Assembly (NCBI GenBank): GCA_036897095.1
Contig: JAYMSP010000157.1
Span: 1 to 64,000, forward strand
Reading direction: 5' to 3'
Origin: Plantago elongata
Taxonomy: Eukaryota; Streptophyta; Magnoliopsida; Lamiales; Plantaginaceae
Length of the DNA stretch: 64,000 nt
Program-made: the position numbers and the translations under genes
The notes under the pieces: generated by a model
Databases searched by the model: none
Seen by the model: only the letters and a program-made list of their open reading frames with translations
Told to the model about the DNA's origin: nothing
Shown here: piece by piece, positions 9,806 to 21,795 of the stretch
Numbering within the stretch: the first letter of the stretch is position 1
Layout: each line of letters opens with the position of its first letter

Positions 9806-12331
9806 ATGCAATTTTTCGGAGGGTCAGAAGTGAGTCCTTCTCCTCCAGTACCCACAGCATTTGGGAACAACGCTCATATGCTCTACATCTTCAATCGAAA
9901 TGGAGTATGTCTGCTTTACCGTGAATGGAATCGACCCCTCAAAACCCTAAGCTCACAGCAAGATCACAAGCTCATGTTTGGATTGCTCTTTTCTCTCAAG
10001 TCCTTGACCACCAAAATGGATCCCACCAGGTGCTTGATCTAATTCCCCACTGAAAGTTTCAATCTTTTTTATTTTTCTGTTACTTGTTTATGTTACTGTT
10101 TTGATGAGAATGTGTGCTTTCTCTTGTTTAGTGCGGAAAAGGGGAATCTTGGGGTGCCATTGTTACCGGGGCAAGGGTGCTCGTTTCATAGCTTTCGAAC
10201 GAATACGTATAAGCTTAGTTTCATGGAGAGTCCATCTGGGATCAAGGTTTGTTCATCTGATTGTTTGGTGTTTTCCTCAATAGAATTGGCATTGTTTTTG
10301 TCTTCAATTGTGTCATGTTCATTTCTGATTCTGTTATTGTGTATTCTTTGGAATAGCAAATAACTGCATTTTATGGAGTATTATTGTATTGGTTTTTGGA
10401 ATGAAATGCAACTATGTAGGCAATAGTTAGTTTCCTCTAGTTAACCGTAACATCTGTCATATGCATAGCTTAAAAGCAAAAGGCAACAAATGTAGTTATC
10501 CATATAGGATATAAGCTTTCATGTAATGTATGACAGGAAATTGTGTGTAATGCTTACTGAAAATACCTGTTTATGCCATCGGCTTATTGTGTTTGTTTTA
10601 CGCTAACCAGCATCAATATCATTTACCGACCTGTTAACTGCCACTGAAGCTGAAATATGGTCCGTGAAGTGATGAAATGATGGTTTTGTGTAACTCGTCT
10701 CGATTACCACTGTATTAACATCAGAGTCGCAGCATTTTCCCATGGAACGAAGTCTTCTGAGTCTTGAACTTGGTCTGAGGATCCAATTAGTAATATATAC
10801 CCTTTTTATCCACAATTTAGATTGAAGCAATTTAAGTCTGTTGAACTCAAGCAAGGATGAGGTGATAGCCTGGAAACAGGAGTATAGTATAGTATGCTTC
10901 TTTGGCTGGTTTGTCAGATCGAGACGGGAGTACCTTGATGTTGAATTGCATGATGTACTTCATTTCTGTTTTCCTAACAAACTAATAACAACTGCTCTTT
11001 TGTAAATTATCTGTAAAATGAATCTGTATATGCTCAGAATTTCTTTTCCAACATGTCAGTGTTAAAATTTGAGAAACCAAACACAATGCTAGAGTAGAGT
11101 GTCTGTCAACAAATATATAATCATTCATAATTATTGTCTGGTATTTCAAATCTGATTGCACCGCTAGTCATTTCCAAACTAAGGATTTTTGTTCTTTCTA
11201 TCTATGTCTGCAACAATCCACCTATGGATCACTGAAGATTCTTCTCTAACAAAACAATAGAGATAACAATGAAGCACCTCTCAGTTGGTAAGACGCTTCC
11301 CTTACAACCAATAGGTCGGGGGTTCGAGTCACATTTGCCGTTTCCCAAAAAAAATAAAAAATAGAGATAGATGGATGTCCATTATTTCACAACTTATTGC
11401 TTGAGTATTGCACCGTGTTCCTTACTTCTAATTAGTCAATATGTTGTATTAAGTTTATCCTAACAAAATGTTGTTTTGCAGATAATCCTTGTTACCCACC
11501 CCAGGACTGGTGATCTGAGAGATTCTCTCAAATACATATATAACTTGTATGTCGAGTATGTTGTCAAGAATCCGCTGTATTCCCCAGGGAATCCCATTAG
11601 GTAAGAGACTTCCTTTTTTCTTTCAACGAAAGACATCAATGGTACCACAGAATGACAGAAGTTGGTTACATCTGATGGAACCCAGACCCTATATACATCT
11701 TGTGTAATTATAATTAGTTAGTGACCTTATAGTGTGATTTTTTTTTCTCTTGCATAAAGAATATCACATTTAAAAAAATATATAATGTTAGTATACAAGT
11801 AGAAAAACTTCCCGAAACATTCTTTAAACTTGTCTGGTGATATCATACATTATCCACACCGACTCTAAATGGAAGTTCAGAACATCAAATTTTTGCATCC
11901 TATCTCAAATAATCTTCTGCATCTCGTAAAGGTCCTTAGTATAGAGGGGGGAAACGATGATGTTGAAGAGTTTTGGCTGTCTCCCTCAGCCTTTCATGTG
12001 TTCTTATGCTCATAAAACGGATAGACATGGCAACTACTTTTATTGAACTTGATCTAACAAATCAAGTCCAGTGGAAAAACTATTTTATGTCTTTCCATGC
12101 CATCCACGAGAGTCATCTGATGTTCACATGTTAGTGTTGATTGTAGGGGTATCTTAAGGTTATATATGGCTGCATAAGTAAGAGACCATTTGAAATCCCA
12201 GAGCTTATTAAGAATTTGCTTTGTGACTATACTTATCACCTTTTTATACCGCAAGTATTTGATTTCCTTACATGTGCAGTTACGATCTATTCAACACAAC
12301 AGTTGATCAGTATGTCAGAGGCCTCGGCTAA
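9806..12331 (+). CDS. BET5: TRAPP complex subunit TRAPPC1 / BET5
   Basis: Four exons (9806-10029, 10132-10246, 11482-11600, 12280-12331) give 169 residues with GT-AG introns. The product has the longin-like fold signatures of BET5: an N-terminal YIFNRNGVCLLYREW strand, a GLLFSLKSL helix, then SYKLSFMES-like (TYKLSFMESPSGIK) and LVTHPRTGDLR, with C terminus VDQYVRGLG. BET5/TRAPPC1 is a core subunit of the TRAPP tethering complexes, which act as Rab GTPase exchange factors in ER-Golgi and trans-Golgi traffic. Compared with animal TRAPPC1 (about 145 residues) the plant protein has an insertion between the first two strands, as here (about residues 5-20). The start is the ATG directly before FFGG. 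Intron 2 carries a SINE. Locus symbol is by family; Arabidopsis counterpart recalled as At1g51160. Confidence 0.93.
11256..11369 (+). mobile_element. Short tRNA-derived SINE in BET5 intron 2, with target-site duplication
   Basis: A body of about 94 bp (11266-11359) is bounded by a perfect 10-bp direct repeat AATAGAGATA (11256-11265 and 11360-11369). It contains an A-box-like CTCTCAGTTGGTAAGACG (about 11277-11294) and a B-box-like GGGTTCGAGTCA (about 11320-11331), the internal promoters of RNA polymerase III. It ends in an A-rich tail. That combination is diagnostic of LINE-mobilised retrotransposition of a tRNA-related RNA. It has the host gene's orientation. The perfect duplication suggests a fairly young insertion. 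Confidence 0.8.
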
Positions 12332-13502
12332 TCTGTCATAGCACTGGCTCAATTTAGAATCCGTTCAAGTTTCAAGACGCCCTGCATCTACTCAGAGTCA
12401 ACCGGACGTGATTCGGCAAAATATAAAATTGGTGATCTAACCCTTTGCTGGGAGATAAAACTTCATATTTTGGTTAGAAATTCAAATATGGGTACTTAGT
12501 GTTATTTATGAGCCTTTGAGTTGTGACTTTTTGTTCCCGATTGCTGTTTGGACTCATTGACTCGAAGTGTTTATAGTTTATACAGTTTTTGTCTTCATGT
12601 TTCCGTATATTACTGTATTTTCCATATTTGGTGATGATTTTTGAATTGCTCCACAGTGAGACAAGAGCTCTTGTATTAGTGTTACATAATTGTTCTATTC
12701 TGTTTTGATTTCGTCAATTGAATGAATTTGTTGTCCAGTGCATTCCTCAAATCAAAACCAAGCCAACTGTGAATCTCAATTTGGTTTTGCACGTTTTTGA
12801 AAAAAATGTGATATGTGGTTAAGAATGAATTTGATACATGTGTCTAATAATATGTTAAATATGAATTATACGTGGAGTTTATTTTCATAAATGAAAAATT
12901 ATTTCACTTTGACGGGACATCGAAAATGAAAAAATGTTTCAATTTTAACGGGACAGAGGGAGTATTATACAAGGAAATTATGTTAAGACTGAGTAAAAGG
13001 TTCGTTTCAATCACATAGTCTACCAATTTAATCTATATCTAGAATTTTCTGAAAGAAGATGGATAGATATGTAGACCTATTCCCACTGCTCTCAACTTTT
13101 GATAATTAGTACCAGTATATCACTTGTGTTTAATCTGATATCTAAATCCATAGGGTATATCATTGATATCAAGTCAGTTATCAGATGGGACAATTACAAC
13201 CACGCATGTAAGAGCTACTATTTCACATTGTGGAACTGGAAGGCAATGAAGCAAAGGTAAATATAAACCATCATACTTCCAGAAAGAAAGTTTCGGACAA
13301 AAGCGCTCTAGTAGTACAGTATGTGTTTAAAACTATCTTACACAAATGTAAGTACACTTCCCAAAAACTGAATTTCCAAATTTTATAAAAATAGTTATAA
13401 TTAGGGCAAAACAAGACAAAAGCGCAGAAAAAAAAATTACACAAAAACTAGACAACTAATTTCCGGAACTTGAGCAAAATGCAACATTTGATCTGAGACA
13501 CT
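12332..13502. other. Convergent intergenic region, BET5 to SGT1
   Basis: The 3' ends of BET5 (+) and SGT1 (-) face each other across about 1.2 kb. The interval contains a truncated Stowaway-like MITE (12795-12962) and otherwise AT-rich DNA with no gene. Confidence 0.6.
12795..12962. mobile_element. Stowaway-like MITE, one end intact
   Basis: The right end, read on the minus strand, is CTCCCTCTGTCCCGTT and abuts a TA dinucleotide at 12963-12964. A second GACGGGACAT copy lies about 45 bp inside. Internal bases around 12805-12840 match the interior of the element at 4974-5179 (pattern AATGTG(A)TATGTGGTTAA), so both belong to one family. No matching left terminus is visible; that end appears lost or decayed. 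Confidence 0.6.
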
Positions 13503-16500
13503 TCAGTACTCCCACTTCTTCATCTCCATGCCGTCAGGTGGACTACCCTCAACCTTCTTCCCACCCACTTCTTTCCAGTTAGTTGAAAGCACTGTTCCAT
13601 TTGACTCGACCTGCAAATGCATTTAGTCATTAGCATGATACGCAAAGTGCAGTTAGTGTTATATTTAGAGTACAAGTTGTGGAGTTTCTGCAGAAGGGTA
13701 GTAGTTCTTACAAATGATTTGCTCATGGCTCGTCTCATGTCCTCGTCAGCATTTCCATATATGTCTTGGAAAAATTTGTTCAAAGCTGCATCACCATCCA
13801 GTTTCTCTTCCTTCTCCTGATATACAATGGACCAGCAGGCAAGAGATTAATGAATATGTCCACCGTATGACCAGGTGTTAAGAGATGTTCAAATTGGAAA
13901 AGAATAGAGTTTACCTCTTTCTTCACTTGAGCTTCCAGTTTATCCCAATCCACCCTTTTCGGTTTGGAGGAAGGATAAGTTGGTTTTTGGCTGCCTGTTT
14001 AACGCAAACACAGTATGCGATGTCAGTTGAATGCCAAGTGAGAGAACACAATAAAGTGATTCTGACATAATATTTCAAGAATTACCTGATGGCACAACAG
14101 CTTTTTGTACAACTGCAGCTGTCTTGCTAAATTCCAGTGATAACCAGTTAACTGCATCTGCTTTGGCAAGTCGGATCTCAATTTTTGTCGACATGACATC
14201 ATATCGGCATTTTTCAGGTACAATCTGTTTTACATTAAAGTGCAGAAAGGTCAAATATGGTACATAAGCATCAGCAAATTCAATCCTCATGAAAAACTTT
14301 TACTGCACAATTGTAAATTACCTTTCCAAATAACCGGGGTTGGAAATGATATGCTTCTTCGCCGGGGACCTCGATGGTAACACTAAGCTGGATACCGACG
14401 AAAGATGAAAGCTTCAGCAAGTTGATCGAAATAAAAGGAAATTTTTGTAAATACACAACAAAAATCAGTGAACTACTTACAATTTGTTCACCAAAATCAA
14501 CCACAACACAATTTGAAGGAACCTTCTTGGCGAATATTGTCACTACTACTTCCTCTGGTTTCTGATAAAATTCATGCCTGAAATGAATTCAAGGAACAGA
14601 AATGAATCAAGGACATGAATGTTGGCTCCGGATTATCAACACAGAAAGTGACCCCACCTCCCTTCTTCAGGATAAATAAAGAAAAGGTAAAGAGACTCTA
14701 GTTTGCAAATAATATCATCACTCGAATTCTAAGTGATGCTGAATGGTAAGCTTGCTTTTAACCTAGAGACTTTCTTATTAACCATATTTCACGATTCAAA
14801 GATGATGATAAACATTTAGTACTGTACAAGTTGGTGTGATTCCATATATCAAGTCACTATATTATACGCATATTGTATGAAGAGTTGTGTATAAACGAGA
14901 CAAACCCAAAGAAAGATGTAATTAGTTCAGGCACAAAACTTTGCTCTTGATTAAAAAGGGGTATACTTCCCAACACTCTACTGATGATAATTTTTTTGCA
15001 AATGCCAAACTCATAGTTCACAACAAGTATTACACGTACATACCTGTATTTTGGTTTGGCAGGTGGCACAGTTGTGTCTGGAGCAGGAGTAGCTGATGGC
15101 AAGTCACTTGGAGTGGGCACTTGTGCTACAGACTTAGCAGCTGTTTGAGAAGGCATCTCCTCAGCTTCTCCTGAAATTAGCAAATACAGTTGTTCCACAT
15201 GTTATTTACAGTGTATTAATATACACTATTGCCACAGGATAGCTCATTATTTTTAAAAAGAAACACTTATGTAACTTGTATATCACTACACAATACACCA
15301 TCGTATTGACCAACTGAGAAACAAAATTGGATCAAGAATGAACCTATTAAGGGTCAAATTAAGATGGTACTGAAAGATTTGCACATTGATCATATATATG
15401 ATTATTGTATCATTAGCTATGCACATTGACTATATCATTAGCTTGACAATCAACTGACCTGCAATTTTCTGATCACATTCTTCGATCCATTTTGTAAACC
15501 GGGAATCTCCAGGTGTTAAAGACAAACCAGTCTCCAAAGCTGTCTTAGCAGTCTCGTATTCTTCAAGCTTCATGCATGCAATGCTGGAGAAGGTAGTATG
15601 ATGTTAATTACTAACAATAAAAGCATGGCAACAGTTAACTAGACTCAACTTCAAAATCCCATCCCAATTATCTACATTCTTTACAAATCCTTCATATCGA
15701 AACTAGAGGAACCTACTGTAATCAACAGACACAAGCCCAAAGTAGTCTGGAAAGGGAGAGAATTAATGAAACTTTCACTCACCCTTTGCGGAAATATGCC
15801 TTCCCCATTGAAGGATCCAACTCAATTGCTTTATTCGCATCAGCAACAGCATCTGTTCATAAGCACAATAAATAAAATTAAGAGCGAAAACCACCACACA
15901 ATTGCCACTTCATGAGAAATAACACCTAACTGCCTCATATAAGCCTCACATCATGCCAAGTCAATGACTTGACATATTCATCTTTAAATCAGACCAGCAG
16001 TTCATCCAACTTTTACAATAAACTATTCACCGCTTAACCTACCAAGCAAGCTCATACACAAAAAGAATAAATAAACCACATACAATGCAACTTCAATTGG
16101 TGTAGTTGCCACATATAACCATCACCGTATCATGTAAAACCAATTAGTTCAAATCGAAAGCATCTCCCTCCAATTCACAATAAGTAAACAAGCTAATCAC
16201 TAATCAACTAAATCCAATTGCCACCACAATCTACCACTACAAAAGTTATATAATAAACCTCAATTAAAACAAAAACTCAGGAACTAATCAACTAATTGCA
16301 ATTATCGTCACATGTAATCTATACCAGAACCTCTGCAATCATAAATTCAAAAAACTCAGGAAATAATCAAATCAAATCATCGTCACATGTAATCCATACT
16401 CAAAATCTCTGCAATCACAAGCTAACACTACAAAACCTAGATACCAAATCTCATTTCAAAAAACACAAAACAAAACCATTCCAATCGACAACACACGTTT

Positions 16501-16728
16501 CTAAAACTGATCCAGCATCAAAACAACGAATAAAAAAAATCAGAAGCGATAAGGTGTTTGTTTACCAGTGAAGCTCTCGAGCTTGATATAGGCCTGAGCA
16601 CGGTCGACGTAGAGGTCAGCCTTGGCAGGGTTTTTGGCAATGGCCTGAGAGTAGAGGTCAACGGCGAGCTCGAAGTGGTCGTCGATGAAAGCCTCTTTCG
16701 CCCTAGTTTCAAGATCGGAAGACGCCAT
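13503..16728 (-). CDS. SGT1: SGT1 co-chaperone (suppressor of G2 allele of skp1)
   Basis: Ten exons on the minus strand (16728-16566, 15852-15783, 15583-15459, 15170-15044, 14577-14481, 14387-14322, 14224-14086, 13994-13915, 13816-13712, 13610-13503) give 359 residues, the usual plant SGT1 length. Order of domains: three TPR motifs (about 1-117, opening [17 protein letters not shown]), a variable acidic/proline linker, the CS domain (about 160-250, starting [15 protein letters not shown]), and the SGS domain (about 275-359) with [19 protein letters not shown] and the C terminus [12 protein letters not shown]1 binds HSP90 through CS, RAR1 through CS, and NLR leucine-rich repeats and HSC70 through SGS; it stabilises NLR immune receptors and SCF ubiquitin ligases. 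All domains look intact. The HSP90 partner is encoded about 40 kb away in this window. Confidence 0.96.
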
Positions 16729-18190
16729 TGACAGATTGGGAAGGTCGGAGATTGTGGTTTTGGGAGATTTTATCTGTGTGTGTGTGTGTGTATGGAGTCC
16801 AATTGGATCTGTGTGTGTGTGAGTAGAGAGTAGAGACGACTTGGAGTTGAATAATTGATTAGTGGTGGTATGTTGAAGAGAAGAAGAATACAAAGGGTGT
16901 ATTTATAATATTTAGAATAATATTATAATAGCCTCTTGCTGTATTTCTTTTAGTAGGTAGTAGTAATTTTGTACTTATAGGAACGGTTCTCGAACTTTCC
17001 AATCATAAGATTTATAGTTAGAGAGACTAAAAGGATGAGGGTAGTAATTGCAATTATGGAAATAGCAGTTTGGGTATTATGGTAATTAAAACGAACTCAA
17101 ATAACTAATTTAAATGATTAAAAGGTGACTTAAACCTTCGACTTATTAGTTAGAGGTGGAGTATATTATCAACTGAATTACGCTTCGTTGTCTTAATTTA
17201 GAGACGTTTAATGGTATTATGAGTACGAACGGGTGCAAACGACACTCGGTCTTCAAAATTTTCAAAGGTCGTCGAGGACGCACTGAACACCACTCGACAT
17301 GACGGTTAATGTTATAAATAAAATCATTCATATTATTAATCAAGGTATTTATATTATTTAGTAAAATATTAGAATATGAGAAAATTTTAATGGTAAGAAT
17401 AAAGAATATAAGAGTTTTGTAACATCGATGATTTAATTAACAATATAAGTTTGTATCATTTTTTTAGAGATCACCTAACAATATCTTAGGTTGAAAGTTC
17501 AGATGTATGCGGAATTTCTACATGTTTAACGAATTGCAGGTCGATGACTTCACCCTAAGTCCTAATACATAATTTGCCGTTGGTTTGGCTGCAAAGGTAG
17601 TCTAGGTAAGTGTCTCCATCGTTCATGTGAAACTTTAGAGGGGGGGTTGATGATGCTAGGAAAATAAGAGGAAATGAGAACACAACAAACTGGTAGTAGT
17701 ATATATTGATGATTAATGGCATGATTTCCAAGTCTAATGTTCATTGAGAACATTATTAAACTGTGGTACAACAGAGTGCCAGGTCGAAAAAGAAGACATT
17801 ATATTCAATAGTACTCTTACTCTATAAGTTCACAAACTACACAATCGTATTTTTTGGCATGTGCAAAATCCTAATGCACATGCCTGTAAATTGTCTAAAT
17901 CATAGTACTAAAACTTAATTCCATGTGTTAAATACATATTAGGAGAACAAATATTCGTCCCCAAACAATAGACATGATTACATAAACTCTGATTATTTTC
18001 AACAATCTCCTTTTGCAAACATAAAGGAAAAAATGGATGTAGGACTGAGTTTTGAATCCAGAAAAGGCTCAAACGGAGATTATTAATGGAATGATCATTG
18101 CGTTGTCCATAAAGGGACAGACCGTTACATGACAATAAACGAAAACAACAGATCAGAAATGTGTGCAAAGTCTACAGTTCAGAAAACTGA
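16729..18190. other. Intergenic region, SGT1 promoter side and NDUFA5 3' side
   Basis: The first 200 bp probably hold the SGT1 5' UTR and promoter; TATTTATAATATTT near 16898-16911 is AT-rich but not a clear TATA box. The rest is AT-rich with no supported gene. Minus-strand frames near 17146-17343, 17562-17771 and 17908-18168 have no family resemblance. Confidence 0.5.
16775..16791. repeat. (TG)n microsatellite in the SGT1 5' leader
   Basis: About eight TG repeats lie 47-63 bp upstream of the SGT1 ATG, with a second shorter TG tract near 16810-16822. They would be CA/AC repeats in the sense strand of the 5' UTR. Confidence 0.75.
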
Positions 18191-20242
18191 CTACTTTGCT
18201 CCTGATTCCTCAGTTGAAATTTCAGGAACTTCCTTCTTAGCACTAAACTGCTCCATTGTCCCAGCTCCAACAGCTTCAAAAGTCTTGTAGAAATCCTCGG
18301 GGAGAGGACCTGGTCGGTGAATGGGGACATGTTCGGGTATTGGAGCATCATTCTCTATAAATTCGCATTCATAGTCATCAGGAACGCCCCATGGCTCCCA
18401 CTCTGCAACCAATTTTAAGGAATTGTTCATGCTATCCAATTCGAAATGGAACATATCAGATCATTATAAAATGGACAGTGCAAGCTAGATATTCTCGGGG
18501 AGTATCGTATGCACAAAATCAGGTGTATGTAACAATGTTATAATCTGAGGTGCATCTATTTTCAGCTTATACTTCCTCCATTCTTAAATTAAGCAAGAGA
18601 CACAGTATAAGCCCTGCCTGCAAATTTTGTGCTAAAAGCTCATAAGGTGCTGAAAGCAGCTCTGATAAACACTACTGTAGTAACTTTTTCTCTTTCCATG
18701 TAACAACGTTGGAACAAATATGACCTCTAAGCAATAGTTGAGGATTTTAGATACGGGACACAAACATTAATGATATGCATAACCACTTAGACAGGAAATG
18801 CCACATAAATCACTTGAAATTAGCTACTGTTGGAAAGGAAATAAAATAACAATGTTGACCAAAGAACGCATGATCACCAGAGAGAACTGAACTATGTAGA
18901 TTAGATAAAAGGTGTATTCCTAAACACGGGCCAGAAAACTGAAATAGGTTAGTGGTTACATAATTAAAGGTTTATTCCTGATAGATCATACAGCTAACTT
19001 GTCATATTGTGTTAGTTTGGACAGGCAAAAACTAATATTGAGAAGCTTGATTATCGCAATGTTATAAACACCAATTAGATAAGGGAAAAGATTGAGGATG
19101 CAAAGTGATCAAGTAAATAATCCTCTGAGCTAAATGTTAAACTAGCATTACTCTCAGTATATCTGCACCAGTGAGAAATCGAGGTTACTGGGCTTAGTCC
19201 AGGCAAGAAGGTCCACTCAACAGTGCATCGGATATCTTGCATACTAAATTTGGGATGTGGCCATAGTCAAAATAATAACAAATAAATAAATAATAAACTG
19301 AAAAATAAAGAGAAAAGAAAGAGTTTTGGATAATTTCTGGAGTCTGGCAGAACAAAGGAGCTTACTGCAATTACTTGCAGTCTAAACTTACTGTATAAAA
19401 TACACCAGTAATAATCCTTCTATTTACTATGATCTATTAGGTGTATTTTAACTGAATTCTTACTTTTTCATTGAATTGAGGAAGCTGATTGATTCATTGA
19501 TACTCTATATTCAGTAATGCATAGTCAATCACTAGAATTTAGCAAGATGTACTAGAAGTTCGTAACGTGATTCACCGTCTCTCATTTTGTTAAACTGCTA
19601 ACAACACCAAGTACATTTCTCACAATTCTGAAACTAACGCCATACAGACGTGTAGATTCATATCGACAACAAAGTAATTACTCGAATCGACTGAAAGCAA
19701 ACATACTTACCCTACACACCTTAAATTACTCAAGTTCACCATTCTGAAACTTCTAATCCGCATCATCCTAATAAGTCACAATGGCAAGTAAAGCAATAAC
19801 TAAAATCAATCGACAAACTTATACCTACGACTCGAATTCACATTCCTAACATTTCCTACAAGCTCTTATCAGCTCACAAAAAGCAATTACTCAATCAAAT
19901 GAAGGCGAATCGAACAAACGTACCGACCATATGACCGATGAGCTTGAGCTCATCCTGAGCTTCCTCAATCAGCTCCTCAACCTGTCCACAGCCCAGCTTC
20001 TTCTCAATCGACTCCCAATCCTTTTCCTCCTGGCACACCTGCAGCCGGTGGCGCGTGAAGCTCTCCACGGCCTTTCGGTAGTTTTCGTCTTCCGGAACAG
20101 CCTTGATCTCGTCTAGGGTTTTCGAGTAGAGTCCGATCAGAACCTCTCTCGCGTTGGGAACCACGTCCAGACCGACGATCCCCGTCGTCTCCTTCACTTT
20201 CGCCATCATCATAAACGGCCGCGCCACCCGCCGTAGAAACAT
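18191..20242 (-). CDS. Complex I subunit NDUFA5 (B13, 1 alpha subcomplex subunit 5), mitochondrial
   Basis: Two exons (20242-19924 and 18402-18191) separated by a 1.5-kb intron give 176 residues. The start MFLRR matches the plant family; an in-frame ATG 24 bp upstream (20266) would add eight residues and is less likely. Conserved blocks are KVKETTGIVGLDVVPNAR, LYSKTLDEIKAVPED, YRKAVESFTRHRL, the EEKDWESIEKKLGCGQVEEL block, and the plant C-terminal part with EWEPWGVPDDYECE and HRPGPLP. The protein is an accessory subunit in the matrix arm of respiratory complex I. The extreme C terminus (SAKKEVPEISTEESGAK) is variable in the family. Three site II motifs lie upstream, fitting a nuclear respiratory gene. 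Confidence 0.95.
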
Positions 20243-20366
20243 TTTGGCCCTTTGACTCGGTTGCAACTCGGTCGGTTAACTCACTCGTTGAGAAGCAATT
20301 CCAGTGGTGAGTTGAGTGGTATTGTGATCGTGTTGCCAAAGATTTCTCTGTTTGGTTGTTACAAAC

Positions 20367-20439
20367 TGGGCTGAGTTCTTGGATCTGACAGTTCCATTAG
20401 GATCGTACTGGGCTTTCCACTGCTAAATGGCCTGGCCCA
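20367..20439. promoter_or_regulatory. Cluster of three site II (TGGGCY) motifs upstream of NDUFA5
   Basis: TGGGCT lies at 20367-20372 and 20409-20414, and GGCCCA (TGGGCC on the minus strand) at 20434-20439, 125-197 bp upstream of the NDUFA5 ATG. Site II elements bound by TCP factors are known from promoters of plant oxidative-phosphorylation and ribosomal genes. Function here is inferred from motif and position. Confidence 0.6.
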
Positions 20440-21795
20440 ATTGTTCCACCCCGATTACTCTCTCCGTCTTAGAACATGATGTTATACGTTACAATGTAGT
20501 ATTATGTCTAGAAAAACTAAATTGCAATACAAAATATTTAGAGAGAATTAATGAGTATTAGGATAAACTATACCCTATATTTAAAAATGACATAATGGGA
20601 AAATTTAAAAATATAAATTAAATTTGTGGGTTGTGGTATTTGGCCTTGCGCATAGCGAGAATTTGGATCATGCTATATAATTTTGTTATATATAGTGGAT
20701 AAAATTTTGCAAATTCTTTTTCGAATTTGAGCTAGTGGATGGGATGAAATCTTCCCGACTTGCTTCTGTCTAAGCCTAGATTGGAGGAGTCGCGAGTGGA
20801 TTGGAATAAAAATAATACATGACAATCCGAAAAGCATAGCACAAATTGAAAAGAGGAACAATCAAACAACATAATAGTGGATTTTAGACTTTATACTAAC
20901 ATGTGAAGATAAATTTGAATGGTTACTAGCTAACTATAACTAATAGCACTTGTCACTTTAATTTCAACCTTCAAAATTATCTCGTAGTCGAGTGATATAT
21001 ATTTATTTACCCTTCTATTCTATATTTCTCCAATCAAATTTAAACTTGGTTTGAAGTGAATACTCGAATCTCAATATGCTCGATATGTGAATCAATTTTA
21101 ATTTATTTCAGGTAATGGAATTAAAAGTCATGTTATCTCATGTAGATGTATGAGCAAGACCTTTCTTTCTTATTGTTAAAAATGACAAAGTTGTCAAGAA
21201 CCATTCTTAAAGTAATTTCCAACTACAATATGCAAATAAACCCAGAAGAAAAATAAACTACACGTACAAATACTAAACATTTTTTTTCATTATGTATAGA
21301 TCATTAATACATAATGATATAGTATTACTTGATGGTGTTACATACTTGGGACTTCCCTAATAGAACCTCATAGATTCTACTATCACTGGCTGGAACTTTT
21401 CGATCAACAAAATGTCCGCCATACACTATGTGACGGTTTGGGATGCAATTTGAAGTGCAAAAACCAATTCAAATTACCCATTTTGTATACAAAACGGATA
21501 AATTAAATTGACTTTTGCCAATTCAAATTGTATGACACTCAGATATATTATTTTTCATATTGGAACTTGCATATAATTCAAGAACTAAAAATATCAGTAC
21601 CAAATTAAGCTTTATGTTGTTCTTATACCTAAAAATATCAGTAATATAAGTCATATCGGTTATACATAAAGTATATTATTTTAACGAAGATAGCTATAAA
21701 ACTTTATTATTTTGATGAAGATAGCTATAAATTGGTTTAATCCATGCTACAGCAATATATAGCGCCTCATGTTGTGGCATGGACACCTTCCGATC
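20440..21795. other. Intergenic region, NDUFA5 promoter side to WRKY 3' end
   Basis: AT-rich interval without a gene. A single MITE-like end, ACTCTCTCCGTCTTAGAACA, lies at about 20456-20475; no matching opposite end is visible, so at most an element fragment is present. The frame at 20673-20861 shows no family resemblance. Confidence 0.5.

Noticed and set aside
11266-11340. Possible tRNA gene
   Set aside because: A- and B-box motifs are present, but no acceptor-stem pairing or plausible anticodon arm can be drawn, and target duplications plus an A-rich tail indicate a SINE.
16540-16893. Longer SGT1 N terminus starting upstream
   Set aside because: The in-frame extension passes through the TG/CA microsatellite leader, while [14 protein letters not shown] is the family's N terminus.
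20243-20266. NDUFA5 start at the upstream in-frame ATG
   Set aside because: Family members start MFLR; the eight extra residues have no counterpart. It is not excluded.
20456-20475. Third full Stowaway MITE
   Set aside because: Only one CTCTCTCCGTC-like end is visible; no second terminus or TA-bounded length could be found.
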